16,591 bases of DNA from Acidobacteriota bacterium (GTDB taxonomy: Bacteria > Actinomycetota > Acidimicrobiia > Acidimicrobiales > UBA8190), in contig JAGWNV010000022.1 of the NCBI GenBank assembly GCA_028872975.1, forward strand, positions 1 to 16,591, given 5' to 3'. Under the pieces are notes generated by a model. It did not search any database. It saw nothing but the letters and a program-made list of their open reading frames with translations, and had not been told where the DNA came from. Below, in pieces: positions 1 to 6,874 of the stretch. How positions within the stretch are numbered: position 1 is the first letter of the stretch; each line of letters starts with the position of its first letter. A program made the translations under genes and the position numbers.

Positions 1-43
1 GCCATCGGGGGACCTCCTCGCCCTGGTCCGCCGCAGACAATCA

Positions 44-64
44 CTTGTCAGAGACACTGTCAAG
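44..64. promoter_or_regulatory. Imperfect palindrome, probable TetR operator
   Basis: The arms CTTGTCAG and CTGTCAAG face each other around a centre at base 54. The 21-bp element is symmetric except for two mismatched pairs and the central base. It lies 16 bases before the ATG at 81 and covers a possible TTG start at 45. A site this close to the first gene of an operon that carries its own TetR gene suggests an autoregulatory operator. The symmetry is seen directly; the regulator assignment is inference. Confidence 0.5.
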
Positions 65-80
65 AGTTACCCTCGGCACG

Positions 81-809
81 ATGGCACCCGGTCCGACCGA
101 CCGCCCGGCGTCGGTGGACTTCCACTTCGACCTCATGTGCCCCTTCGCCTACCAGGGGGCCCGCTGGATACGGTCGGTGCGCGAGGAGACCGGCCTCGTC
201 GTGAACTGGCGCTTCTTCTCCTTGGAAGAGATCAACCGCGCCGAGGGCAAGAAGCACCCCTGGGAGCGTCCCTGGTCCTACGGGTGGTCGATGATGCGGA
301 TCGGCGCCTGGCTGCGCCGGCGCGACATGGCCCTCCTCGACGCCTGGTACGCGGTGGCCGGCGAGGCCCTCCACGAGCACGGCCGAAAACCGCACCGGCC
401 CGAGGTGGCCCGGCAGCTGCTCGAGGAGATGGGCCTCGACCCCGCCTGGGTCGACGAGGCGGTGGCCGACCCCACCACCGGCGACGAGGTCTTCGCCGAG
501 CACCGCCGCGTCGTCGAGGCCGGGGGCTACGGCGTCCCCACCTTGTTCTTCCCCGACGGCCAGTGCCTCTTCGGGCCCGTCCTCGTCGACCCCCCCACCG
601 GGGACGCCGCCGTCAGGCTCTTCGACGCCGTGTGCGCCTGGACCGAGTTCCCCCACCTCTACGAGCTCCAGCGCCCGAAGACCGGCGCCGACACCGCCTA
701 CCTGGCCGAGGCCTTCCTCCCCTACCTGGAGGGCCGGGACTGGGTGAGCATCGACCGGGGCCAGGTCATCGACTTCAGCCGGGTGCTCCGGGCCGAGCCG
801 CGCCGGTGA
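81..809 (+). CDS. DsbA-family thioredoxin-fold oxidoreductase
   Basis: This is a 242-residue protein of the DsbA/FrnE/2-hydroxychromene-2-carboxylate isomerase superfamily. The first strand (VDFHFDLMCPFAY) carries the active-site region. It reads CPFA, so only the first cysteine of a CxxC pair is present. The cis-proline loop appears late in the protein as GVPTLFF, and a helical insertion lies between the two. A lone cysteine suggests a mycothiol- or glutathione-dependent transferase or isomerase and not a classical disulfide oxidase. There is no signal peptide, so it is probably cytoplasmic. I chose ATG at 81 because the upstream TTG at 45 lies inside a palindromic operator-like site and the extra 12 residues are not part of the fold. 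The stop overlaps the TetR start by four bases (GTGA). The substrate is unknown. Confidence 0.8.
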   Translation: MAPGPTDRPASVDFHFDLMCPFAYQGARWIRSVREETGLVVNWRFFSLEEINRAEGKKHPWERPWSYGWSMMRIGAWLRRRDMALLDAWYAVAGEALHEHGRKPHRPEVARQLLEEMGLDPAWVDEAVADPTTGDEVFAEHRRVVEAGGYGVPTLFFPDGQCLFGPVLVDPPTGDAAVRLFDAVCAWTEFPHLYELQRPKTGADTAYLAEAFLPYLEGRDWVSIDRGQVIDFSRVLRAEPRR

Positions 810-817
810 CCGTCACC
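805..817. promoter_or_regulatory. Perfect 13-bp palindrome over the TetR start codon
   Basis: GGTGACCGTCACC is a perfect 6-1-6 inverted repeat spanning the TetR start codon and the stop of the gene before it. Its core TGACCGTCA also occurs in the operator-like site at 12668-12682 upstream of the acyl-CoA dehydrogenase operon. It may be a second binding site for the same or a related TetR protein. It could also be chance, since the GTGA overlap fixes part of the sequence. Confidence 0.3.
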
Positions 818-1432
818 AGCACCGACCCCGAGCTCGACGGCAGGCGCCTCCGCCGCGAGCGCAACAGGCAGGCCGTCGTCGAGGCCCTCCTCTCCCTCTA
901 CCGAGGCGGCAACCTCCGCCCCAGCTCGGCCGAGATCGCCGAGCAGGCGGGGCTCTCCCCCCGGTCGCTCTTCCGCTACTTCGACGACGTCGACGACCTC
1001 TGCCGGGCGGCCGTGGCCCGCCAGGAACAGGAGGCCCTGCCCCTCCTGGGCGTGGACGCCGCGCCCGGGGACCCGCTGGTGACCAGGGTCTCCGCCCTCG
1101 TCGGCCAGCGCCTACGGCTCTATGCGGCGGTGGCGCCGGCGGCGGCGGTGGCGCGCCTCGGGGCCCCCTTCCACCCGGCTCTGGCCGAGGAGCTCTCGAG
1201 GAGCCGGGCCTACCTCCGCCGCCAGCTCCGTCTCCTCTTCTCCCCCGAGCTCCGGTCCATGGACCACGAGGCCGCCGACGCCGCCCTGGCCGCCGCCGAC
1301 GTGCTCTGCTCCTTCGAGTCCTACGAGCTCCTCCGCCATGCCCAGGGCCTCTCCCCCACCCGAGCCGGCGCCGCGCTCCGCCCGGCGCTCTCCGCCCTCT
1401 TCGCCGGGGACCCCGCCGGGGCCCGCCCGTGA
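806..1432 (+). CDS. TetR/AcrR-family transcriptional regulator
   Basis: This is a 208-residue TetR-type repressor starting at a GTG that overlaps the previous stop (GTGA). A helix-turn-helix lies at about residues 39-62, with SSAEIAEQAGLSPRSLFRYF giving the typical TetR pattern (AEIA, AGLS, LFRYF). A basic N-terminal arm (RRLRRERNRQ) precedes it. The rest is the all-helical ligand-binding and dimerisation domain, rich in Ala and Leu and without a recognisable ligand signature. It sits second in a four-gene operon, so it probably controls its own operon through the palindrome at 44-64. The shared TGACCGTCA core at 805-817 and 12668-12682 raises the possibility that it also acts on the acyl-CoA dehydrogenase operon. 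The ligand is unknown; a CoA thioester or a hydrophobic substrate is plausible from context. Confidence 0.87.
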   Translation: MTVTSTDPELDGRRLRRERNRQAVVEALLSLYRGGNLRPSSAEIAEQAGLSPRSLFRYFDDVDDLCRAAVARQEQEALPLLGVDAAPGDPLVTRVSALVGQRLRLYAAVAPAAAVARLGAPFHPALAEELSRSRAYLRRQLRLLFSPELRSMDHEAADAALAAADVLCSFESYELLRHAQGLSPTRAGAALRPALSALFAGDPAGARP

Positions 1433-1836
1433 CGGCGGCCCGGGGTTCGGTGCGCAGCGAGCTGCGCATCGGCCGGCCCGCCGACGACCTCTGGGCCATC
1501 GTGGGCGACCCGGGCCGGCTGGCCGAATGGTTCCCCGGGGTGGCGTCGTGCACCGTCGACGGCGACGAGCGGGTGGTGACCACCGACGCCGGCCTCTCGA
1601 TGCCCGAGCAGCTCCTCACCGTGGACCGGCTCCAGCGACGGTTCCAGTACCGCATCACCGCTCCGCTGTTCCGCGAGCACCTGAGCACCGTCGACGTCCA
1701 CGACCTCGGCGACGGCACGAGCCTCGTCGTCTACAGCGTCGACGCCGAGCCTTCGGTGATGGCCCTCGTGCTGGGCGGGGCGGCGGCCGCCGCCCTCGAG
1801 CGCCTCCGGGCCATGACCGAGGAGCCGGGCCGGTGA
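1429..1836 (+). CDS. SRPBCC (START/Bet v1-like) domain protein
   Basis: This is a 135-residue single-domain protein of the SRPBCC superfamily (polyketide cyclase / Bet v1 fold). The N-terminal strand (VRSELRIGRPADDLWAIVGD) followed by P-x-R-L-A-E-W-F-P-G is the usual start of the fold: strand, then helices ending in the W-x-P motif. The long C-terminal helix is seen as ALERLRAMTEE. Such proteins form a hydrophobic pocket and bind lipids, polyketides or aromatic ligands; many have no known activity. The GTG start overlaps the TetR stop by four bases, and its own stop overlaps the sulfatase start the same way. A ligand related to the sulfatase substrate is an inference from this coupling. Confidence 0.78.
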   Translation: MTAARGSVRSELRIGRPADDLWAIVGDPGRLAEWFPGVASCTVDGDERVVTTDAGLSMPEQLLTVDRLQRRFQYRITAPLFREHLSTVDVHDLGDGTSLVVYSVDAEPSVMALVLGGAAAAALERLRAMTEEPGR

Positions 1837-3386
1837 CCGGGCGGCGGCGCAACATCCTCTTCGTGACCACCGACCAGCAGCGCTACGACACCCTGGGCTG
1901 CAACGGCGGGGCCCTGGCCCGCACACCGGTGGTGGACGCCCTGGCCGCTGCCGGCGTCCGCTACGAGCGCGCCCATCCCCAGTCGGTGGTCTGCATGCCG
2001 TCCCGGTCGACGATCCTCACCGGCCAGCATCCCTCCACCCACGGGGTCTGGATGAACGGGGTGGCCCTGCCCGAGGACGCCCCGTCGGTGGCCGGCGTGC
2101 TCCACGACGCCGGGTACCGCACCGCCCTCGTGGGCAAGGCCCACTTCGAGCCCTACTTCGACCCCTTCCTCCGGTTCCCCGAGAACGCCCTCGGCCAGGC
2201 CGGCACCACGGCGCCGGCCGGCACCCACCGCGGCTTCGAGCACCTGGAGTTCGCCACCCACGGGCCGGCCGGGACCCTCCACTACACCCGCTGGCTCGCC
2301 GCCGCCCATCCCGAGGCCATGGGCGCCTACTACCGGGTGCTCGACGACGCCCTCCAGGTGAGCGCCGCCGGCGGCGGCGACACCGGCGCCCCGCAGGTCG
2401 GGGTGAACCCGATCGACCGGGGCTGGTACCACACCGACTGGGTGGCCGACCGGACCATCGCCTGGCTCGACGGCCTCGACGCCGGCGACGACTGGTTCTG
2501 CTGGATGAGCTTCCCCGACCCCCACCATCCCTGGGACCCGCCCCAGTCCGAGATGCACCGCGTCGACTGGCGCGAGGTGCCCCTGCCGGCGGGCTACCCG
2601 GCCGACGCGGCGGACCGGGAGCGGATCCTCGACGCCAAGCCCCGTCACTGGCGCCTCTGGTACGACGGCGCCCTCGTCTCCAATTACGAGGCCCCGGCCC
2701 GCTGGGTGCCGGCCACCCTCACCGCCGACCAGGTCCGGGAGGTGAACGCCCGCAACGCCGTGGAGTGCGAGCTCGTCGACGAGGCCCTGGGCCGGGTGCT
2801 CGCCCGGATCGAGGAGCGGGGGTGGGGCCCCGACACCGACGTCGTCTTCTCGACCGACCACGGCGAGCTCCAGGGAGACTTCGGGCTGCTCTTCAAGGGC
2901 CCCTACCACGTGGACGCCCTGATGCGGCTGCCGCTCGTCTGGCGACCGGCGCCGTCGGCGGGGGCGGCGCCGGCGGTGGTCCGGCGGCCCGTGGGGCTCG
3001 TCGACCTGGCGCCGACCTTCTGCACCATCGCCGGGATCGACCCCCCGGGGTGGATGCAGGGCCGGCCACTGCCCGCCGACGAGGACGACGCCGTGGCACG
3101 CCGCTTCGAGCAGGTCCTCACCGAATGGGACAGCGCCCTCTTCGGCACAGACGTCCACCTGCGGACCATCACCCGCGGCGGGTGGGTCTGCACCGCCTAC
3201 CGCCCCGGCGCCGTGCACGACGGCACCGAGGGCGAGCTCTACGACCTCGGCGAGGACCCCCTGCAGCAGGCGAACCTGTGGGACGACCCGGCCCGCCGGG
3301 GGCTCCGTGACGACCTGCTCGCCGCCCTCCGGGATGCAGCGCCACCAACCCGGGCACCCCGGCTGCCGCTCGAGGCGCCCGTCTGA
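1833..3386 (+). CDS. Cysteine-type (formylglycine) sulfatase / alkaline phosphatase superfamily hydrolase
   Basis: This is a 517-residue type I sulfatase. The N-terminal metal-binding strand is NILFVTTDQQRYDT (D14). The maturation motif C-x-P-S-R is intact at residues 54-58 (CMPSR), so Cys54 should be converted to formylglycine by a generating enzyme encoded elsewhere. The second metal site is at D342-H343 in STDHGELQGDFG, with a downstream lysine in FKGPYH. The C-terminal subdomain ends with GELYDLGEDPLQQANLWDDP, typical of the family. No signal peptide is visible, pointing to the cytoplasm and to small sulfate or phosphonate esters such as alkyl, steroid or choline sulfates. The GTG start overlaps the SRPBCC stop (GTGA), making it the last gene of the operon. 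The exact substrate cannot be read from the sequence. Confidence 0.9.
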   Translation: MTGRRRNILFVTTDQQRYDTLGCNGGALARTPVVDALAAAGVRYERAHPQSVVCMPSRSTILTGQHPSTHGVWMNGVALPEDAPSVAGVLHDAGYRTALVGKAHFEPYFDPFLRFPENALGQAGTTAPAGTHRGFEHLEFATHGPAGTLHYTRWLAAAHPEAMGAYYRVLDDALQVSAAGGGDTGAPQVGVNPIDRGWYHTDWVADRTIAWLDGLDAGDDWFCWMSFPDPHHPWDPPQSEMHRVDWREVPLPAGYPADAADRERILDAKPRHWRLWYDGALVSNYEAPARWVPATLTADQVREVNARNAVECELVDEALGRVLARIEERGWGPDTDVVFSTDHGELQGDFGLLFKGPYHVDALMRLPLVWRPAPSAGAAPAVVRRPVGLVDLAPTFCTIAGIDPPGWMQGRPLPADEDDAVARRFEQVLTEWDSALFGTDVHLRTITRGGWVCTAYRPGAVHDGTEGELYDLGEDPLQQANLWDDPARRGLRDDLLAALRDAAPPTRAPRLPLEAPV

Positions 3387-3401
3387 GGAGGAGCGGGCGA
3401 G

Positions 3402-3421
3402 ACCGGCGGGCGAGGGCCGGT
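3402..3421. terminator. Short GC hairpin between convergent genes
   Basis: ACCGGC and GCCGGT form a perfect 6-bp stem with an 8-base loop in the 49-base gap between the convergent sulfatase and cNMP-binding genes. There is no T tract, so this is at best a weak bidirectional terminator. It could be a chance GC palindrome. Confidence 0.3.
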
Positions 3422-3435
3422 GGCGGCCGGCGCCG

Positions 3436-3864
3436 TCAGGTCTTCGGGCCCGAGGCGGCGGCGTTGGCGGACCGCAGCCGCCGGCACAGGAGCTCGATGA
3501 CGGCGTTGGCCACGTCGGGCTCGCGCAGGAAGGGGCGGAAGCTCCAGCTCGCCAGGGAGAACGTCCGCAGGTCGGTGGCGGCGGTCACGGTGGCCGACCG
3601 GGCACCCCCGTCGATGAGGGCCAGCTCGCCCACCGCCGCGCCCGGGCCCAGGGTGGCGCGGGTCTCCCCGCCCACCATCACCTCGGCCTTCCCCTCGACG
3701 ATGAGGAAGAACCGCCCCGCCTCGTCGTTCTCGACGACGAGCTCGGTCCCGGCCGGGAATGACATCTCCCGGCCCGCCTTCTGGATCGCCTTCAGTTGCT
3801 TGGGCGCCAGGCCCCCGAACAATTCCGAGGCGGCCAGAGCGTCGAAGATCACGTCGTCGGCCAC
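3436..3864 (-). CDS. Stand-alone cyclic-nucleotide-binding domain protein
   Basis: This 142-residue protein consists of essentially one cNMP-binding (Crp/PKA regulatory) beta-barrel. It begins with a helix (FDALAASELFGGLAPKQLKAI). The strand pair AGRFFLIVEGKAEV follows. The phosphate-binding cassette GELALIDGGARSATV is at about residues 79-93, with Glu80 and Arg89 at the positions that normally contact ribose and phosphate. The C-terminal helix (VIELLCRRLRSANAA) has no helix-turn-helix or kinase after it. It may therefore act as a binding or adaptor subunit and not as a transcription factor. I chose GTG at 3864 because a strong GGAGGGG lies about 8 bases before it. It is transcribed divergently from the P450, with 66 bases between the starts. 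Confidence 0.85.
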   Translation of the reverse strand: MADDVIFDALAASELFGGLAPKQLKAIQKAGREMSFPAGTELVVENDEAGRFFLIVEGKAEVMVGGETRATLGPGAAVGELALIDGGARSATVTAATDLRTFSLASWSFRPFLREPDVANAVIELLCRRLRSANAAASGPKT

Positions 3865-3930
3865 GTCCCCCTCCCCTCCGGAGGCGCCAATGGTACGCCC
3901 GATTGCAGGGCGTGTGCTGGGGTTGGGAAC

Positions 3931-5115
3931 ATGGACGGCGTGGAGCTCAACCCGTTCTCCCGGGAATTCCAGGAGGACCCCTATCCGGTGTACCGGTGGT
4001 TGCGGGACGAGGCGCCCTGCTACCACAACGCCGAGATCGACTTCTTCGCCCTGAGCCGCTACGCCGACGTCGTCGAGGCCTCCCAGCAGCCGCAGCTCTA
4101 CAGCTCCGTCGAGGGCACCACCGTGGAGCGGATCAACACCAGGGGGATGCTCCCCATGATGATCCACATGGACCCCCCCGAGCACGACGTGAACCGCAGG
4201 CTCGTGAGCCGCGCCTTCACCCCCCGGTCGGTGGCCGCCCTCGAGCCCTTCGTCAGGGAGACGGCGCAGGGGTACCTGGCACCGCTCGCCGACGGGGGCG
4301 GCGGCGACTTCGTCGAGCAGTTCTCGGCCCTGCTCCCCATGGACGTGATCATGGAGCTCATCGGCGTGCCCCGCGCCGACCGCAACGAGCTGCGCCACGA
4401 GATGGACACCGCCCTCGAGCGCTCCGAGGACCCCCCCTACATCACCGGTGAGGCCATCGAGGCCATGGCGGCGATGACCGTGTACTGGGCGGCCCTGCTC
4501 GAGGAGAAGCGCAAGGCGCCCGACGACGGGCTCATGAGCCGGCTGTGCGAGGCCGAGGTCAGCGAAGGAGGCGAGACGTCGCGCCTGTCGGACGAGGAGG
4601 TGATCGGGTTCTGCTCGCTCATCGGCATGGCCGGCACCGAGACCCTCACCAAGCTCCTCGCCAACGCCGTGGTGCTCTTCGGCCGCTGGCCCGAGGAGTG
4701 GGAGACGCTCTGCGCCGACCCCTCCCTCGCCGCCGGGGCGGTCGAGGAGAGCCTGCGCTACTGGGCGCCCTCGCAGTACCAGGGGCGGGTGCTCACCCGC
4801 GACGTCGAGGTCCACGGCACGGTCATGCCCGAGGGCAGCCGTGTGCTCCTCGTCACCGGGGCGGCCAACCGCGACGAGCGCGAGTACGAGGACCCCGACC
4901 GCTTCGACATCGGGCGCCCCACGCACCTCGCCGCCGGCTTCGGTCACGGCCTCCACTTCTGCCTGGGCGCCGCCCTGGCCCGCCTCGAGGGCCGGGTGGG
5001 CCTCCAGGAGTTCGCGGCGCTCTTCCCCCGCTACCAGGTGGACGAGGCCGAGGCGTGCCGGGTGCACCAGAGCAACGTGCACGGCTACGCCTCGGTCCCC
5101 TTCGCCGCCGGCTGA
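3931..5115 (+). CDS. Cytochrome P450
   Basis: This is a 394-residue soluble bacterial class I P450. All key motifs are present: the I-helix oxygen-binding motif AGTET (234-238), the K-helix ExxR as E273-S-L-R276, and the haem loop FGHGLHFCLG (337-346) with Cys344 as axial ligand. There is no membrane anchor, and redox partners are not encoded nearby. It starts at ATG 3931 (MDGVELNPFSREFQEDPYPVY), which gives the standard N-terminus; the upstream in-frame sequence overlaps the divergent gene's leader. Its stop overlaps the start of a small membrane protein by one base (TGATG). Nearby beta-oxidation genes suggest hydroxylation of a lipid, sterol or terpenoid, as for CYP125/CYP142 in mycobacterial cholesterol degradation. 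I cannot assign a CYP family without comparison. Confidence 0.93.
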   Translation: MDGVELNPFSREFQEDPYPVYRWLRDEAPCYHNAEIDFFALSRYADVVEASQQPQLYSSVEGTTVERINTRGMLPMMIHMDPPEHDVNRRLVSRAFTPRSVAALEPFVRETAQGYLAPLADGGGGDFVEQFSALLPMDVIMELIGVPRADRNELRHEMDTALERSEDPPYITGEAIEAMAAMTVYWAALLEEKRKAPDDGLMSRLCEAEVSEGGETSRLSDEEVIGFCSLIGMAGTETLTKLLANAVVLFGRWPEEWETLCADPSLAAGAVEESLRYWAPSQYQGRVLTRDVEVHGTVMPEGSRVLLVTGAANRDEREYEDPDRFDIGRPTHLAAGFGHGLHFCLGAALARLEGRVGLQEFAALFPRYQVDEAEACRVHQSNVHGYASVPFAAG

Positions 5116-5453
5116 TGCCGGCCATGACGAGGCGCGACGTCTGGCTGACGGTGTGCACCTGGCTGCTCGTGCCGGCCTTCCTGGCCATGTGCTACTGGCA
5201 GGTGACGAGGGCGGTGGGTGGCAACAGCCTCAGCTGGGCCTACGTCTTCGAGTGGCCGATCTTCGCCGGCTACCTCGTCCATGTCTGGTGGAAGCTCATC
5301 CACGAGGACGCCCCCGCTCCGGTGGCGGCGGAGAAGGCCGGCCCCGACCTCGGGGCGGCGCCGGAGCCGGACGAGGAGGAGGACGAGGAGCTCGCCGCCT
5401 ACAACCGCTACCTCGCCGCCCTCGAGGAGAGCGGCCGCCGCAAGCGCTGGTAG
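5115..5453 (+). CDS. Small two-helix membrane protein with acidic tail
   Basis: This is a 112-residue protein of unknown function. A first membrane helix covers about residues 9-30 (VWLTVCTWLLVPAFLAMCYW). A second covers about 38-62 and contains the conspicuous segment YVFEWPIFAGYLVHVWW. A polar tail follows with an acidic run (EPDEEEDEELAAYNRYLAAL) and a basic end (RRKRW). Small actinobacterial membrane proteins with an FEWP-type segment recur in my memory, but no function is established. The start ATG at 5115 shares one base with the P450 stop (TGATG), so the two are translationally coupled and may work together, for example in membrane docking of the P450. ATG at 5124 is an alternative start. 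Confidence 0.75.
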   Translation: MPAMTRRDVWLTVCTWLLVPAFLAMCYWQVTRAVGGNSLSWAYVFEWPIFAGYLVHVWWKLIHEDAPAPVAAEKAGPDLGAAPEPDEEEDEELAAYNRYLAALEESGRRKRW

Positions 5454-5514
5454 CCCCCGCCGGAGCCGCCCCGGCGGCGGCGATCCACCCCCGCCGGCAC
5501 AGCCGCCGACCAAG

Positions 5515-6060
5515 ATGGCGGCCATGCTCGATCCCCGGCCGCCGCATCCCCCCGTCGAGGTCCGCAGGAGCCAGCGGCGGCGCAAGACGGCGACGGCCTA
5601 CTGGCAGGCCGACACCGTGGTCGTCGTCCTCCCCGCCTGGATGCGGCCGCCCGAGAGCGACGAGATGGTCCAGAGTCTCGTCCGCAGGGTGCTCGCCCAG
5701 CAGCCCCATCGCCGGTCGTCGGACGAGGAGCTGTCCCGCCGGGCCGCCGAGCTGGCCGGCCGCTACCTCGACGGCGGCCTGCCCAGCTCGATCAGGTGGG
5801 TCTCCAACCAGCGGCGGCTGTGGGGATCGTGCTCGATCGGGAGCCGGGACATCCGGGTGTCGGACCGGCTGCGGATGGTGCCGGACTGGGTCCTCGACGC
5901 CGTCCTCGTCCACGAGCTCGCCCACCTCGAGGAGGCCGCCCATTCGCCGCGCTTTCGGGCCATGGTCGACCGTTACCCCCGGATGGACGAGGCCGGGACC
6001 TTCCTCGAGGGCTTCGCCCTCGGCCTCGAGCACGCCGGCACCGCGTCCGGGCCGCGCTGA
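5515..6060 (+). CDS. YgjP-like (DUF45/SprT-related) zinc metallopeptidase
   Basis: This is a 181-residue protein with the YgjP/DUF45 arrangement. The motif LWGSCSIGSRDIRVSDRL corresponds to the family's RWGSCS...G.I..N..L block. It is followed by the zinc site HELAH (H133, E134, H137) and a third ligand, H143, in AAHSPRFRAMVDRYP. The N-terminal strand region is basic (VEVRRSQRRRKTATAYW), as usual for the family, and no signal peptide is present. The physiological substrate of these presumed peptidases is unknown. ATG at 5515 and ATG at 5524 are both possible starts; neither has a clear ribosome binding site. It lies 61 bases after the small membrane protein gene on the same strand. Confidence 0.82.
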   Translation: MAAMLDPRPPHPPVEVRRSQRRRKTATAYWQADTVVVVLPAWMRPPESDEMVQSLVRRVLAQQPHRRSSDEELSRRAAELAGRYLDGGLPSSIRWVSNQRRLWGSCSIGSRDIRVSDRLRMVPDWVLDAVLVHELAHLEEAAHSPRFRAMVDRYPRMDEAGTFLEGFALGLEHAGTASGPR

Positions 6061-6078
6061 ACTCCACCGGCGCCGGCC

Positions 6079-6110
6079 TTTGGGCCGACGCGCCGGACCT
6101 CCCCTAGAAT
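6079..6110 (+). promoter_or_regulatory. Weak candidate promoter
   Basis: A TAGAAT hexamer at 6105-6110 matches a -10 box in otherwise GC-rich DNA, 57 bases before the start at 6168. The nearest -35-like hexamer, TTTGGG at 6079, leaves an overlong 20-base spacer. The call rests mainly on the -10 element. Confidence 0.25.
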
Positions 6111-6167
6111 TCCCCGCCGGCGGCGCCGGCCTGCCCCGGGTGGTGCGGGCCGGCCAGGAGGGACGGG

Positions 6168-6866
6168 GTGGCGGCACACTGGCGAGCGGGCCTCGGACGA
6201 CTCTGGTCGTCGGTGGCCTCCCGGGGCCCGGTCCCGCACCGACCCGGCTTCACGACGTCGCTCTTCGCCGCCCTCCTCGCCGTCGGGGTCGTGCTCGGCT
6301 TCGTGGCCGTCCGGGCCAGCGACCAGTCCGCCCGCAGTGCCCTGCCGCCCGCCACGACGGTCCCCCCACCCGTGCACGTGACGACGACCTCGCCCCCCAC
6401 CACCGCACCGCCGCCCGTGGCGACCGCACCTCCCTCGACCGTCGCCGCCACGGCCGCCCCCCTCGGGCCCTGCGGGCGCCAGGACCTGACGGTGACGGTG
6501 ACGGTGTCGGGGGGTGGAGGGATCACCGAGGTCGAGTCGGTGCTCCGCGACCTGGCCCCCTGTAGCTGGCAGCCTGTGGCGGTGAGCGGCCGTCCCTGCC
6601 CCGACACGATCGCCGTCGAGAGCGCCTCGGGCCAGGTGTGGCCCGCCCCCGGCCAGGCCGAGCAGTGCTCGACCCCGGCCGGGCGGGTGCTCAGCCCCGG
6701 CCAGGTGGAGACGCTGTCGGCGGCGTGGGACGACCGGGTGCCCTCGGCGGGCGGGACGGCCGCCGCCCCCGCGGGCAGCTACACCGCCGTCGGCACCTGG
6801 TCCTGGGCTGCCGCCGGCGGCCAGCCCGCCCAGGCCACCGGTACCGAGCCCTTCTCCCTCGGCTGA
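6168..6866 (+). CDS. Membrane-anchored extracellular beta-domain protein (DUF4232/BsuPI-like, tentative)
   Basis: This 232-residue protein has an N-terminal basic cytoplasmic stretch and a single membrane helix at about 29-49 (FTTSLFAALLAVGVVLGFVAV). A Pro/Thr-rich linker follows at about 59-97 (repeated TT, PPP, APP), and then an extracellular domain. That domain starts with PCGRQDLTVTVTV and has four cysteines in PCG, PCS, PCP and QCS contexts, which could form two disulfides. Its end, L-S-P-G-Q...W...PAGSYTAVGTW, resembles the BsuPI-type beta-sandwich, while the N-terminal part is closer to DUF4232 proteins. I keep the family open. AGGAGG at 6156-6161, six bases before the GTG at 6168, fixes the start. 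The gene is 8 bases upstream of the polytopic membrane protein, so the two probably share an envelope role. Confidence 0.72.
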   Translation: MAAHWRAGLGRLWSSVASRGPVPHRPGFTTSLFAALLAVGVVLGFVAVRASDQSARSALPPATTVPPPVHVTTTSPPTTAPPPVATAPPSTVAATAAPLGPCGRQDLTVTVTVSGGGGITEVESVLRDLAPCSWQPVAVSGRPCPDTIAVESASGQVWPAPGQAEQCSTPAGRVLSPGQVETLSAAWDDRVPSAGGTAAAPAGSYTAVGTWSWAAAGGQPAQATGTEPFSLG

Positions 6867-6874
6867 CGGGGCCG

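Noticed and set aside
3865..5082. Very long open frame on the minus strand opposite the P450, continuous with the cNMP-binding gene
   Set aside because: It is the antisense of the P450. Its translation is Val/Gly/His/Leu-rich low complexity with no domain, as expected from GC-rich codon bias. The true cNMP-binding gene starts at 3864 after a good ribosome binding site.
6487..6510. Tandem repeat of a GGTGAC-type hexamer
   Set aside because: It encodes the alternating Thr-Val strand of the extracellular domain (TVTVTV). Codon bias explains the repeat, and no regulatory role is needed.
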